This document shows, one piece after another, positions 22,984 through 34,328 of a stretch of 64,000 nt of DNA; the first letter of the stretch is position 1; each line of letters starts with the position of its first letter. The stretch comes from Pseudoneurospora amorphoporcata. Taxonomy: Eukaryota; Ascomycota; Sordariomycetes; Sordariales; Sordariaceae. Under the pieces are notes generated by a model. It worked only from the letters and a program-made list of their open reading frames with translations, had not been told where the DNA came from and searched no databases. Location: the NCBI GenBank assembly GCA_033297205.1, contig MU859240.1, positions 1 to 64,000 on the forward strand, written 5' to 3'. Position numbers and translations under genes: made by a program.

Positions 22984-25900
22984 TCGGGACAGTCTGGGGA
23001 AGGGACATGAGGGACGGGTTTGGTGAGGTATCTATCTGCCTGGCATTTGCCAAGTGGTAGTCTAGTAGGTTTTGCGGGTCTTGGTCTGATGGAGTTGCGG
23101 ATAGGGCACTGGGTTCCATATTTTGGTTACAAACCTAGGTAAGGTATGGTTAGGTCAGGTGGATGGGATGAGTTTTGTACGGAAGGACCAAAGGCTCCTT
23201 CGATATGTGATGGGAAAGGAAAAGAAGAAAGAAAATGTTTGACGGCTAAACTACATGAGGTGACAATGTCATAATGGGAATTGGTACGGTTAGAGCCGCT
23301 TCCGCAAGGGCCGATACATGTAGGTATGGAATCAAAGGTTACGAGAGGGTAGGCGGTATGATATTCTCTTCGATTTTTGTTTATTTTTTTTGATCAAATG
23401 GGATATAGCAGTGTTTTTCTTGGTGTATTTAGACAGGGACAATTTGAGTTGGAATATTAGGTATTCTTTAGGTATTATCACCATGTGTTGACTAAAGTGG
23501 CTTGCAGAGGCGGTGGATCTTGGTCACTACAAGAAAGCTGAGGCAAAGGCAGCGGCGGCGGCGGGGGGCGCTGCAATACATAGCGGAAACTACCATGTTG
23601 TAGTTGCTTTATCGGATGGCAACGGTTGCATTATCCTTTCTTTTTCTTTTGTTCTTGTACCTACCTAACAACGCAACGTCACAATCGCAAGTTTCTGGTT
23701 CCTTGTTTGGACATAATATGGAGGGCTTGAAATCATGATTTTGGACAGTTCAGAGTGCCATCCATGTATCCTCCCCCTTGATAGCATCATAAAACCCATA
23801 GAATTGCCATAAGAGAGAAGACGGTTCTGCGAGATTTCCCACAATGTTGCCAGAGGAGAGAGGCACTTAAGTTTCCCCATATGGATTTGGATATTGTCCT
23901 CGTCCTACATATCTCCCAGGCCCTCCCCAGCCCGTGATATGAGGCGATATGAACTGTCATCTGTCAAGCCCTCTATCCGCGACTTGCATGATAGACATGC
24001 GGAAAAACATGGCAATGGAGGTAAGGTCAAGCCTCACATGCTTCGGTGATCTGGTTTAGGTCAGATAATGTTACGCAGACATGAACTGGTAACATTGCTT
24101 GCAACTGCTTCATTGAAAGGTGTCTGGCTTTCTGGGTCCGGGGCTCTAGATTTGGGAATGCATGTCCACGGTTCCATGTGAATGGTTGGTTCATGGCAGG
24201 TACCTTAGGTGTTAGAGGCATTCAACGAGGGGTGAATGGTCTGGTATTCACTTGACACCTTTCGACCGTTCAAGTTTCGGTCTATCGGTGATCACCGGTG
24301 TAAGGCACTGCCTTCCATTGAGACTGTCTGCTTCTTTCACATCTTGACAAAGACACGGGGAGAATAGGATGGGTGGAGGTTGGAATGTTCTAGCTCAATG
24401 ATTCCAATATTGGCGACTACAATGTGCTCCCCATTCCCCACTTCTCTTGAATCGAAATGATAACCGCTCCTGTCTCCTGATGTTGTGTTAAAGCAGAGCA
24501 AGTCGCCCTCAACCGTCCCAAGGAGCGGACGAACCGGTTTCCCGTTCTGTCATACACGGCTGGGGCGGCCGGGCAACTCCCAAAACCGAACCATTGGAAT
24601 TGAGATAGCATTGGGATTTGGGAAGAACGCCGGGACCGAACTGGAGGAGAGAACTCGACGGACGGACAGCACGGATGACACGTACGGGAAGACGGGCTGG
24701 GTCGTTGCTGGTGACGATTGAGTGGATTTGTGGGCAGACTGAAGCAAAAGGAGGGACGGATGGTATGAACGGGGATAATATTGAGGGGATAGAAAAGGAA
24801 CGGCACGGAAAAGAAAGTGCGACGCTGTTTTGTGGTACAGTATGGAAACTGAGAGGAGTGGAGTTTGCCAGTTCACCCATGTTTCCCAATCGCCACGGTT
24901 GATCCTGGACCTTGGGAGGGGATGTAAGGAGGAAAGGTCATTGTGTTCCGTCCGCAACCGCGCAACGCACGGAGCGAGTGGTTTCTTCTGGTTGTGCGAC
25001 TTTCTGGTGGTCTGGTCCTTGCTTCAGCGTGCTTCAGTTCATTCTTTGAAAGATCGGGAGTACGAAAGGGTGATGATGTTGGATGGAAGGTTGAGGTTTG
25101 TGCTTGATGACCTGGTTGTCACCCGGGTTTAAGGGTGTTATTTCCCTGGCTATCACAGTGCGTTAGCGTTGGTACAAGAAATCAACGTATTTGCTTCTGC
25201 TCCGGGAAATATTTTGTACGTGAAATACCGTCGCACCAACATCCAAAAGCCCATTCGTGAGGGGGATTGCATTGTTTCTTCAAACGTCAAGACTGTCTCG
25301 ATAGGCAAGAACTGATCAAGCGCATTATTTGGGCGCATTCTGTATCTCGTACAGTGACCTTGTCGGATTTCTCGGCGTCCTGGCTTCGGGGTCGGGGCAC
25401 TGGCCAGGGGTGCTTCCGATCAACAAACTACGTCTTGAAGTTCCCCCTCATCAGAAAAAGAAGGCAGGGGATCCATGTGAGGCTGCCTTTTGGGCGATAC
25501 ATTATATCGTGGTGTTGGTGGTCTCTTGGCATGCGTTGCCCGACATTGCTCTGTGTAACTCGGGAGCATCATTGTGTTAGGTCCATCTTGCAAGCACTGG
25601 TGTGGCAAATGAGGTGGTGTTTTGGTTGATGAATCGCAATTCGTGGCCCGCTGTGAGAAGGCTGTCGCTCTTGGTATTCCGTTGGTGGAAATTGATGGGC
25701 TTCCGTGCTTGGTACGTCTTGGTTATCCCAAAACACATTCCTTTCTTTCGCACTTTCCATATTCCCCAATGGAAGGATCAACCGTATTGTGTTCGGATGT
25801 TTGTTACGGCTTTCACCTAATTCCTACCCACGTTTTGGTCACAGACTGCATGATGGCGTGTATGCACCTGCCTCACACATATTTTTTCCCTTTCGATTTT

Positions 25901-27265
25901 TACCGATCGATTATGCACAACCACAGGAATTCGCCGAGAGGCTCAACGCCACCTCACTCCTTCCATTTCGTGCCTCTCACTTGCCCTTCAACCTTTCGCT
26001 TCACTCCCCGCCTGACCTGTGTCTCCTCTCTCCGGTTCCTTCCTTGCACTTTATCTCTGACCAGTGTCGCGCTTGCCGAATGTTCCTGGTGCCTGGTGCC
26101 TTGCATCGGACCTGCAGTCGCGCCCAGATCGCCATTGGCCATTTTGCCGTAAGAGACGGACTCTGAGTGGAAGGAACGAGATCGGGTCGAGATCCGTGAA
26201 ATTAAATGCTGTGGTGTGACCCCGGAGGAAAGTGTCATGTTCCATCCCTTGCTGTCGATAGAGATAGATGACGGCAGTTGGGCAGCGTAAGAGTCGCTAC
26301 TACCTGTGCCAGTCCTCTTTCGACGACATGCATTTTCCCCCGGCCTCGGCCCGCTCCTGGTCCTTTCCGTCCTCGACACCGTTGATGCGATCGTCGGGTA
26401 CCCTACCTTGAAGGCCTCGTGAACAAGTAATATATGCTATTGTCGATATAGAAACATGATGTACGCAGAATGTTTTTGTTGTCCTTATATCTTCCATATA
26501 CATGTGACTGTTTGGGAAGGCTTGACTCGCCTCAAATATGCAGCTGCACCACTCAGATCACCGTCAAGGTAAGAAGGAGTAAGGATTCTCGGCATGCAAG
26601 TGACGATAAGGCAACCACGACCGGTCTCTGGCTCGACTTGAGAACCCTGCATTTACCGCCTTCTGCCTCGCCCTGGACGCCATTCCTACTGTGTGGACTC
26701 CAGTCGCAGCCCCAACATTCAGCGAGATTGGGACTTCGCAATTCAGCCTTATACACATGTTCTGATACCGCAATACGGAGAGAGTGGAGACCTGCTGACG
26801 CCTGACCGCAAACCCTAATTTTATCTCCTGCCAGATGATAGATGTCTGAAACCGTTTACCACGCTAGATTCCGAGTGTGTGACAGCGTGACCGCCTTATA
26901 AATTGGGAAAGTTAAGATGAATCCGAGGAAGAGCTGACCATTTTTCTATCTCCAATAAAGACTCCGCTTCTTAATTGAACTCGAACTTCTTCCAATCCAC
27001 TTCTCGCTGATATCCTCATCACGACAGACAATTATTCAAGCATCAGTTCACAGCAGGTAGGTCAACAGCTCTCACTCCCTCCCATAGAGCATCACGCCAA
27101 CCTTTGCGACAAAAGACATAGCCTCCCAAGCCTTCATCCAAGACTTTCAAGACCTCGAACAAGCATACCGAGAACGAGAGCAGACCTCGAAGACATTCCC
27201 AAAGCCGAAACCAGAAAGACAAATCCCATCAAAGACGCGAGCTCCTGCCTCCGCCAAGACCGAAA
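22984..27265. other. 4.3-kb gap without a supported gene
   Basis: Overlapping open frames occur on both strands around 24.4-26.3 kb, but none has family motifs, splice support or consistent coding bias. An AT-rich spacer with TACCTAGGTA-like palindromes follows the MFS gene (about 23132-23145). The last 250 bases before 27266 look like the promoter and leader of the small Cys-rich gene, with an ACAGCAGGTAGGT stretch near 27050. Confidence 0.45.
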
Positions 27266-27523
27266 ATGCCTTTCTTCAAGTCAAACAGTAAGACCAAGGC
27301 CCCGGCCCCTGCCCCTGCCGCACCATTAGACCCATACTGTGGGTTTTCCGACGGGTTTTCTAGCTCTCATCAGAGCCGCAGGGGGAGTGACTCCTCTGAC
27401 TACCACTACCAGGCCCCCTCGGAGGGCGGGCAACACATCTGTGCCTGCAAGGTCTGTACTTGCGGCGAGAGTGTCCAGTACCCCGGCGACATGTGCACCG
27501 ACTGCTTGAACAACAGGCATTGA
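27266..27523 (+). CDS. Small Cys-rich hypothetical protein
   Basis: A single exon of 85 aa with a good start context (gaaaATGCC). The first half is low complexity: KAPAPAPAAP, then a Ser-rich part with SRRGSDSSDYHY. The last 28 residues carry a compact cysteine pattern, CxCxxCxC, then CxxC, ending in NNRH, which resembles a small metal-binding knuckle. There is no signal peptide and no membrane segment. I do not recognise a named family. A copy of an idh1 fragment starts 41 bp after its stop codon. Confidence 0.55.
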   Translation: MPFFKSNSKTKAPAPAPAAPLDPYCGFSDGFSSSHQSRRGSDSSDYHYQAPSEGGQHICACKVCTCGESVQYPGDMCTDCLNNRH

Positions 27524-27563
27524 GGAGGCGACAAGGGGCATCACAAGGGGAGGAGAAGAGGAC

Positions 27564-27652
27564 GTCACCTGCATTCACAAGGCCAACATCATGAAGCTCG
27601 CCGATGGTCTCCTTCAACCGCCTCGCCAAGGACTTGCCCCAGCTCGAGCGCA
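27564..27652 (+). pseudogene. Fragment of isocitrate dehydrogenase subunit 1 (idh1)
   Basis: This 89-bp stretch matches the idh1 exon at 41402-41501 (opposite strand, 14 kb away) at 84 of 89 aligned bases. It encodes TCIHKANIMKLADGL before an 11-nt deletion shifts the frame, and FNRLAKDLPQLE after it. Similarity stops sharply at both ends, so it is a small inserted piece rather than a decayed full copy. A short open frame (27604-27798, 64 codons) starts inside it and runs into unrelated sequence; whether that is expressed is unknown. Confidence 0.8.
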
Positions 27653-28494
27653 GGCGTTCTGAGTTAGGCATGGATATTGACAAGTCCGACGCTTGCTTCG
27701 TCATCCACCAGAGCATCCCCAAGTCCCTCGAAGGTTACTACCATGAACTGGTCGCGCCGGCCGTGACGGAGGAGTATCGAGTTCATGTATCGTTCTAGGT
27801 GTTAGGGATAGATGAAAACGACACATACATGGTATAGATAGGAGTTACGGGCAAGAAAAAAGGCATTCTCCAATTCTTCAATGCCGTAGCATGGGCTGGC
27901 CCATGTTCCCATCATTTTAGCCGGTTAATCCATCAATGATATTATTTACTTTACCCCTGAGACCGGATCCACTTGCTTGGCACCATCTGAACTCGACGGA
28001 CACTCCCTCATATTGCTACAAATACTTGTCGGAAACGTTCCAGAATGCTTGAATCCGTGTTTTATGGTATAGACCTTTGCATCACAAAAGCAGTTTTGTT
28101 ATCTTCCCTTTCCGCAGCACGGTAATTAAATTATGTTTCTGCCTCCGAGATGTCGGCCATAAAGCGGGCCGCACGGGTCGGCAGCGGGATGGACCGTCCT
28201 GCCCCCAGCTAGCTCCCACTCGCTAAATTTAGTGCAGATCACCCCAGGTTTAGGGGTGTTGTGTTTCGGCACAGCACAGCTTAAAGTTTGGGGCAGTCCG
28301 AGGTAGATGCTAACAAGATGTTTTGTTTCGCCCATTTTTTCCAACCAGTTTCGTGGCTTCGTTTCAAGGAAGGGCAAAAATGACGTGTTTGCCCCAAGTG
28401 TTCTTCCCCTTGTCATCCCCTACCTGGGCATGGATCGCTGTTTTTTCAGCAGCGCCCTTGGCGATTGCAGTCACAAGCAGAGCTTGGCACTTGG
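27653..28494. other. Intergenic DNA, no gene seen
   Basis: Apart from the tail of the short frame ending at 27798, this stretch shows no coding or repeat structure I could identify. Confidence 0.45.
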
Positions 28495-28915
28495 GGCGGG
28501 AGGCAGCGTACCGTATAAACTCGCCAGATTGGCAAACCTCTAATACCAGAAAACCAAGTTATCTGGGCAGAATAAGCACAGGGCAGTTCTGTAAGGCTCA
28601 CGTCCGGCTTCCTGCACAGCAATATGTGTATATTAAGATAGAGGGCAATGTCGCCAGTCGGGGACTTATCAACCCGGCCTTTTCGACTGTGCTACTTGCT
28701 GGGGGGATTTCTTCTGTTTTGCTACAGGGAAAAAGAGGGCCAGGACCCCCGACGGCCATCGACACTGTATACATGGAATTGCTGTCAAAACTGGGCCAGC
28801 AGAGAACATTATACTGCTTCCTGTGCTTACTGTCGGGCGCTCAAAGAGGGTTAGAGATTTGCCAATCTGGCGAGGTTATACGGTATGGTTGTGGCTTCTT
28901 TGATATAAAATAGTC
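28495..28915. mobile_element. Inverted-repeat (MITE-like) element
   Basis: Two 35-bp arms, 28509-28543 and 28851-28885, are inverted copies with 33 matches (shared core CTCGCCAGATTGGCAAA). A weaker continuation inside shares TAAGCACAGG (28573-28585 against 28821-28830). A 9-bp direct repeat GGCACTTGG lies outside the arms at 28486-28494 and 28916-28924 and may be a target duplication, as in Mutator-like elements. The arms do not reach the direct repeats evenly (14 and 30 bases away), so the exact ends are uncertain. No transposase. The open frame through it (28323-28913) is incidental. Confidence 0.6.
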
Positions 28916-28924
28916 GGCACTTGG

Positions 28925-29237
28925 CTGCAGCTGAGAGCTCAGACCAGTTTTATATGATCCGACCTACGTCACACTTAGGCTACGGTAGAGATCTTGGAAA
29001 CATCTGCTTACTCCTTCGCTGCCACGATCTCTCTTCCGTGATCCTTTCTTACATCGAGCTTTGCCACATTCCTCAGCCGCATCATTTTCTCATGGTGCAC
29101 TATCGTCATAGACCTACTGTTCATTCCTTGACCTCGAAATAGAGTTGCCCCTAAAGCGCACTATCAGCCGCTAGCCTACCCAACTATCCTAGCACTTCTC
29201 CAGCCAATACGCCGACACCCACAGCGGGGCTACCACC
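28925..29237. other. Upstream region of the D-lactate dehydrogenase-like gene
   Basis: Pyrimidine-rich DNA probably holding the promoter and 5' leader of the gene starting at 29238. No discrete site can be assigned. Confidence 0.4.
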
Positions 29238-30323
29238 ATGGAAGTGGCCGTCTTCAGCGCGAAACCGTACGACAGGGAATATCTTTCCCAAGTACACGCT
29301 GCTCGTTACAGCCACACAAACATGGACAACTCCCATGCACAGCAGTCCCAACTTCCTCGCACTGAGCTCGTTTTCCACGACTTTCCTCTGTCTGTCGAAA
29401 CCGTTCCTCTCGCCGTTGGTGCCACCGCCGTCTGTGTCTTCGTCAACGACACGCTTAATGTGCCTGTCCTGAAGGCCCTCCACCAGGAGGGCGTCCGAGC
29501 CATCCTCCTCCGCTGCGCCGGCTACAACAATGTCGATCTCGAAGAAGCCGAACGTCTAGGTTTCTTCGTCGCCAACGTTCCCTCGTACTCGCCCGAAGCC
29601 GTCGCCGAGTTTGCCATTGCCCTGATCCAGACGCTGAACCGCAAGACGCACCGAGCCTACAACCGCGTGCGCGAGGGCAACTTCAACCTGGATGGCCTGC
29701 TCGGCCGCACCCTCCATGGCAAGACAGTCGGTATTATTGGTACCGGCAAGATCGGTATCAGCCTCGCTCGGATCCTCCAGGGCTTCGGCTGCAAATTGAT
29801 TGCCTACGATCCCTATCCTGCCGACGCCTTCAAGCCGTACGGCGAGTACGCCAGTCTCGACGAGCTGCTCCCGCAATCCGACTTTGTGTCTCTCCATTGT
29901 CCGCTGACAGACCAGACGAAGCACATCATCAACGAGAAGACGCTCGCCAAGATGAAGAAGGATGCCATGCTCGTCAATACGTCGCGTGGTGGGTTGATCA
30001 ACACGAAGGCAGTCATTGACGCTCTCAAGAGTCATCAATTGGGCGGGCTCGCGCTTGATGTCTACGAAGGAGAGAGCGCGCTGTTCTACCAGGATCACAG
30101 TGGTGGTATTATCCAGGACGATGAGATCATGCGGTTGACTACGTTCCACAACGTGATTCTTTGCGGGCATCAGGCTTTCTTCACGGAGGAAGCGTTGACG
30201 GAGATTGCGGACTCGACGTTGAAGAATTTGGAAGACTTTATAAGGGGAGTGCCGTGCAAGAACTCGCTGGTTGCTGAGGGCCATTTGACTGCTCGGAGAG
30301 ATTCTGTCCCAGTTCGGATTTGA
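29238..30323 (+). CDS. D-lactate dehydrogenase-like 2-hydroxyacid dehydrogenase
   Basis: A single exon of 361 aa. The family reduces pyruvate or related 2-oxoacids to D-2-hydroxyacids with NADH. The split catalytic domain begins MEVAVFSAKPYDREYL. The NAD domain has GIIGTGKIG (GTGKIG 168-173) with the acidic residue at D191. Catalytic residues are visible: Arg250 in NTSRGGL, Glu277 in DVYEGE and His311 in CGHQAFFTEEAL. The insertion ALFYQDHSG after DVYEGE is usual for the D-LDH branch and separates it from glyoxylate or phosphoglycerate dehydrogenases. Length is normal. No targeting signal is evident, so it is likely cytosolic. Physiological substrate not proven. Confidence 0.93.
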   Translation: MEVAVFSAKPYDREYLSQVHAARYSHTNMDNSHAQQSQLPRTELVFHDFPLSVETVPLAVGATAVCVFVNDTLNVPVLKALHQEGVRAILLRCAGYNNVDLEEAERLGFFVANVPSYSPEAVAEFAIALIQTLNRKTHRAYNRVREGNFNLDGLLGRTLHGKTVGIIGTGKIGISLARILQGFGCKLIAYDPYPADAFKPYGEYASLDELLPQSDFVSLHCPLTDQTKHIINEKTLAKMKKDAMLVNTSRGGLINTKAVIDALKSHQLGGLALDVYEGESALFYQDHSGGIIQDDEIMRLTTFHNVILCGHQAFFTEEALTEIADSTLKNLEDFIRGVPCKNSLVAEGHLTARRDSVPVRI

Positions 30324-33254
30324 TGGTCTAAAAACGATTCCCCGTGAATTCAGGAGTTGTAAGTGTGGATGCCGTGACAATGTATAGTTGCCTTCGACCG
30401 ACATGCTGCTTTGCTGTGCCTATACTACCTACGAATAGCCAACATATCTTCTTTACTCACCCCTGAGCTGTTGCTCTCCAGTCCAACTCATTTGTTTTCC
30501 CCAGCCTTGGTCAAAATCTCTACAGCGATGTGGATGGGGGCCAGGAAACTGGGCGTGGTAAAGACGAGGGGTCTGCCCGGTTTCACGGCATCAGTATAAT
30601 CTGGGCTAGGCTACCCAGCCATGCCCTTACATTGGCTGCAGCACCTCAGATACCATATCCATCCGTTTCTTCATTTGCTACGGCGCCAGACTGCTTAATG
30701 TAGGAACGGATGTTTGCCTAGACTTCCTCCCTATATACCTTACCACTCCGGTATTTATGTGTCCTTGAGGTGAAGAATGCCAGGAGAGCTACTCGCTCCC
30801 AGAACACGTCAAGAAGGACAAAATCGAAAGAAAAGAAAGAAGGAAACCATAAGATAACAAAAATTGAAAAGACAGAACACACATAGAAATATGGATTGCA
30901 ATGAAGAAAACGAATAAAAAAAGATTTTTTTTTAAAAAAAAAGGGGGGGGTGGTGAGGAGGAAAAAAAGATATAAGAAAGGGGAAGAAATGCCACAGCAC
31001 TACAGGTCAACCAAGAAAAACGAAACTAAGAAGAAGTAGATACAAACATTGGACAGTAAGAAGGACAGAAAAAGGTGAAAGAATGAAAGAGTGAACGGAA
31101 CGAACAAACAAGAAGAGGAGTCGAAAAAAAAAAGGGGAAGATAAAAGAGGCAAAAAAGCGACCGAGGAAGAAACTAATGATACCTAGGTACCTACCTACC
31201 AGAAGGGGATGAAATGTCAAAAGAAAACATCAGGAAACATACCTAGTGGGATACCGAAACAGGCGAACAGACTCATGTCCATCACCACATCAGGACCAGC
31301 ACCAGCACCAGCACCAGCACCAGCATTTCCTCCGCAAACGCAAGCATCCCTCCTCCGCGCGTGGGTATCTAGTCTATCTGCCCTACTACCCCACCCAGGT
31401 ACATTCAAGCCGATCCAGCCTACCCTGAGAACTGTGGCAACCAACCAAGCACCCATCGACATAAGCAGGATCATGCATGCATGGTCCTTTAAACACATAG
31501 GTAGATCACAACATGAAAGATCACAAAGAGGTACATGTATGTACTACACACAAACACCCGCCGCCCCCGCCGGTACCCTGCGCGATCTCCCGTTACATAG
31601 GTACCTTAGTAATATCCTGGTGTTCTGGGGCCTGGTTTCCTAGGTAAGGTACCTTAGGTACCTAGTTCTAGTGTCCTACTGTCGTAGCATCCCAGCCTGC
31701 GGGGAATGGTGTTTCATGACAGAATCCTTCAAAGGCAGAACGGGAGTGGGAAGTAAGAAGAGGGCACGGCACGATGGAAGAGGTAAAGGAGGGGTTGCTT
31801 TTTTTTTCCCTTTGATTCCATGTCTGGACGGACCTATCAACATGAAGCTGAGAGGGAATATGGGCAGACAGACACAGACGGTGGAGAGTATGGATGAAAT
31901 GCGGAGAGCTGAGCAATGACTAGGCACTTATTGTGTGGATAATGTATTCAAGGGTAAATCGGCGTGGGTTGTTGTTGTAGGACCATCACCGTGACCGTGA
32001 AAAAGGATGGGAGGCGGGTACTAGTGCCGCGCCATGCGTTTATTAATGCACATAACCGGCGGTGAGCTAAAGAATAGGAGAAAATTGCTTCCAGAAGACT
32101 TCCTTCCACGCAGAGTTGGAGGGCAAGTGATGGTGAGAAGAGCGAGGAGCTAGAACTATACTGCAGGATAAGGTAGCCGGTAGCAAGGACACAGGCGGAT
32201 GGGTGAGGGGAAAGCTCTAAGCAGACGGCGAGCATCTCTCTGATGGAGGTCCTAGAGTTTGCATCGCACAACCTTGTTGCGCGGACGGATAGATGCAGGA
32301 GGAAAACGGGCTTTCTTTGACTGGAACAGTAGTACTGATCATGGGACCCATGCGGTGTGAAGCGGTCAATGACAGTTTGACATATGACAGACTATATCAG
32401 TCGTTTACCTGCGTGGAAGATTTTATGACATCCGCTGTGGTGTGCCTCATGGGTAGTGTTCGACATATCGATCCCCCCAGTGGTTCATGGTGCGGCATCG
32501 AGTGAGAAGGAAATGGTGGTGTTCCTGGTGGAGTATCCTGGGGCTATTTGACGTTAATTTGTGAGGTGCTAGAAAGACAGAGTGCAAAAGTGTTGGAGTT
32601 TGGTGGTGCAGCGCCAGTGATATCTGTATGGTGAAAGAATATATGCACGATTTCAACGTTTCATCTCATTTTTGTAGAAGTCCCCTGCTGCCAAAACCTT
32701 CCCCGACCACTACAAATCTGAGACAGACATGAGACAGCTGCGAGATACAAGATTCTAACGTGTCGGAAAGACCCGAGCCCATCACCACCGCCCATCACCT
32801 CCAATGGGCAAGACTTTCCCCCAATTTCGTCTTTCCACGATTGCGTGCTCAGGACGGTAGGACAGATTTCTTGTTAGCAGAGCGGTGCGATTGGCCCTCT
32901 ATGGTTACCAGCGGTCTGCCACACAACGCCACTCATGCAGTTTGCCATGACGGTGGGATGTCAAAAGGCCTAAGCTTGCCCTGGGCGTTCCGTGCGGAAA
33001 AGATATCCCGAAGGATGGCAAGGGGAACAGCGGGCCTTGATGCCCGGCGATGAAGCAAAGGCGGGATCCTCTGCCGGTAGGATGGAACCCTTAGCTTTGG
33101 TTGTTCCCTCTTTTAAACTCAGTTCCAACGTGCTGACCTCGTTGGTTCCTCCCTTTGCTTCAAACCCGCCAGAGACATTCAACACCGCATTGGATCAAAT
33201 TCAACAACACCCCTACTTCTGGGCATTGGCAAAGGCACCCAAAAGCCTGAAAGA
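30324..33254. other. 2.9-kb gap with purine-rich tract and microsatellite
   Basis: The + strand from about 30786 to 31150 is almost all purines, with few C or T. A hexamer repeat lies at 31295-31325 and TACCTAGGTA palindromes at about 31180-31200 and 31640-31665. No open frame is convincing. The frame 32760-33053 lacks an ATG at its start. Confidence 0.5.
31295..31325. repeat. (ACCAGC)n microsatellite
   Basis: About five perfect copies of ACCAGC in tandem, in non-coding DNA. Confidence 0.9.
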
Positions 33255-34004
33255 ATGGCCCACCCTATCCATTACGATGACATCCTTCATATTGCTTCCA
33301 GCGCCTGGTATTTGGGAAATCAAAACTTGAGCATCGCCTACCCTCTTGACATCAGTTACGTTGAGGTTGAAGAGGATGACGAAGAACTCCACGAAGCCAC
33401 GTCAGTTGTTTTCGCTTACGGCGAAAACGACGATGGGACCAGTACAACCGACGGAACTAGCATGGAGCTGTCCGGTTCACTCAGGGCCGTGTGGGCAGAC
33501 GACTTGAGCTCGGATTCCGACTCGGACAGTGACTACAGCGGATCGCGACGGGAGCATGTATCCGACGTCACAACCATCAGCGTCTCGACTGGGGGCGATT
33601 TCCCTATTAACGACCTTGTGACGCAGCATAGCGAACTGACTTTTGACGTCAGCTTCCATTCGACAGTATCTGAGCGGGACTTTGGAAGCATGGCCGAACT
33701 AGCGGGTTTTCAGACATGGGAGAATATGTTCTTGGTTCCTGGCTTGGTCCTGACAGGCGCTACCGACGTACACTTGGAGGACGAGGATCTGGGTTGCAAC
33801 CATGCGATAAGCGGAGTCGTTTGCCATTGCCTGACGGCTCGGAATCTTAGCGCCGTCCAAGAAATCCTGAAGGATCTGCGAAGGGCCGAAGGTCGAGAAC
33901 TCAGAAGGCATGAGGCAGCTGAGTGGCCTCATCCGCGAAGCCAACCAGATCGAAGAAGCGAGCAGGCGTGGGGGGATTTGACCGTGGATCTCCGTTTTGA
34001 GTAG
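33255..34004 (+). CDS. Acidic hypothetical protein
   Basis: A single exon of 249 aa with start context agaATGGCC. It is strongly acidic in the first half (EVEEDDEELHE, then SSDSDSDSDYSGS). A later part reads like a folded region with hydrophobic patches (FQTWENMFLVPGLVLTG). It ends in a basic-acidic helix-like stretch (LKDLRRAEGRELRRHEAAE). There is no signal peptide, membrane segment or known catalytic motif, and I do not recognise the family. Amino-acid usage looks coding. The 3' end is convergent with SVP26 324 bp away. Confidence 0.6.
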   Translation: MAHPIHYDDILHIASSAWYLGNQNLSIAYPLDISYVEVEEDDEELHEATSVVFAYGENDDGTSTTDGTSMELSGSLRAVWADDLSSDSDSDSDYSGSRREHVSDVTTISVSTGGDFPINDLVTQHSELTFDVSFHSTVSERDFGSMAELAGFQTWENMFLVPGLVLTGATDVHLEDEDLGCNHAISGVVCHCLTARNLSAVQEILKDLRRAEGRELRRHEAAEWPHPRSQPDRRSEQAWGDLTVDLRFE

Positions 34005-34328
34005 CGCATGTTTATTGACGAGCTTGCATTAGTAACTTGAGGAACCAGATATTGGGCGGTAAGTTTGCAAGGGCGTCTTGGCTGCTTTTGTTGGGCCAGA
34101 ATGTGATACCCGAGAGAGGACTGGGTTGGTGTGAGTGGCATGGCAAAGATGCAGAGCCGGGAAGTATTGGGCGCTTGATGGACACATGGGCGGGACAAAG
34201 AGGGATGGGTATCAATCTAGGTGTATGATTAGCGCTCCGTTCACCATTGATGGTTTGCCAACAATAGAAGTTGGATGAGATTTAATTTATGCTTCGCCCT
34301 CCTCTTTACTACTCGTGCCTTGGGCCTC
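34005..34328. other. Convergent 3' spacer
   Basis: Short spacer between the acidic protein gene (+) and SVP26 (-), presumably both 3' untranslated regions. Nothing else seen. Confidence 0.5.

Noticed and set aside
28323..28913. 196-codon + frame
   Set aside because: Runs through the inverted-repeat element; composition and context do not support a gene.
29556..30404. 282-codon minus-strand frame
   Set aside because: Antisense to the D-lactate dehydrogenase-like gene.
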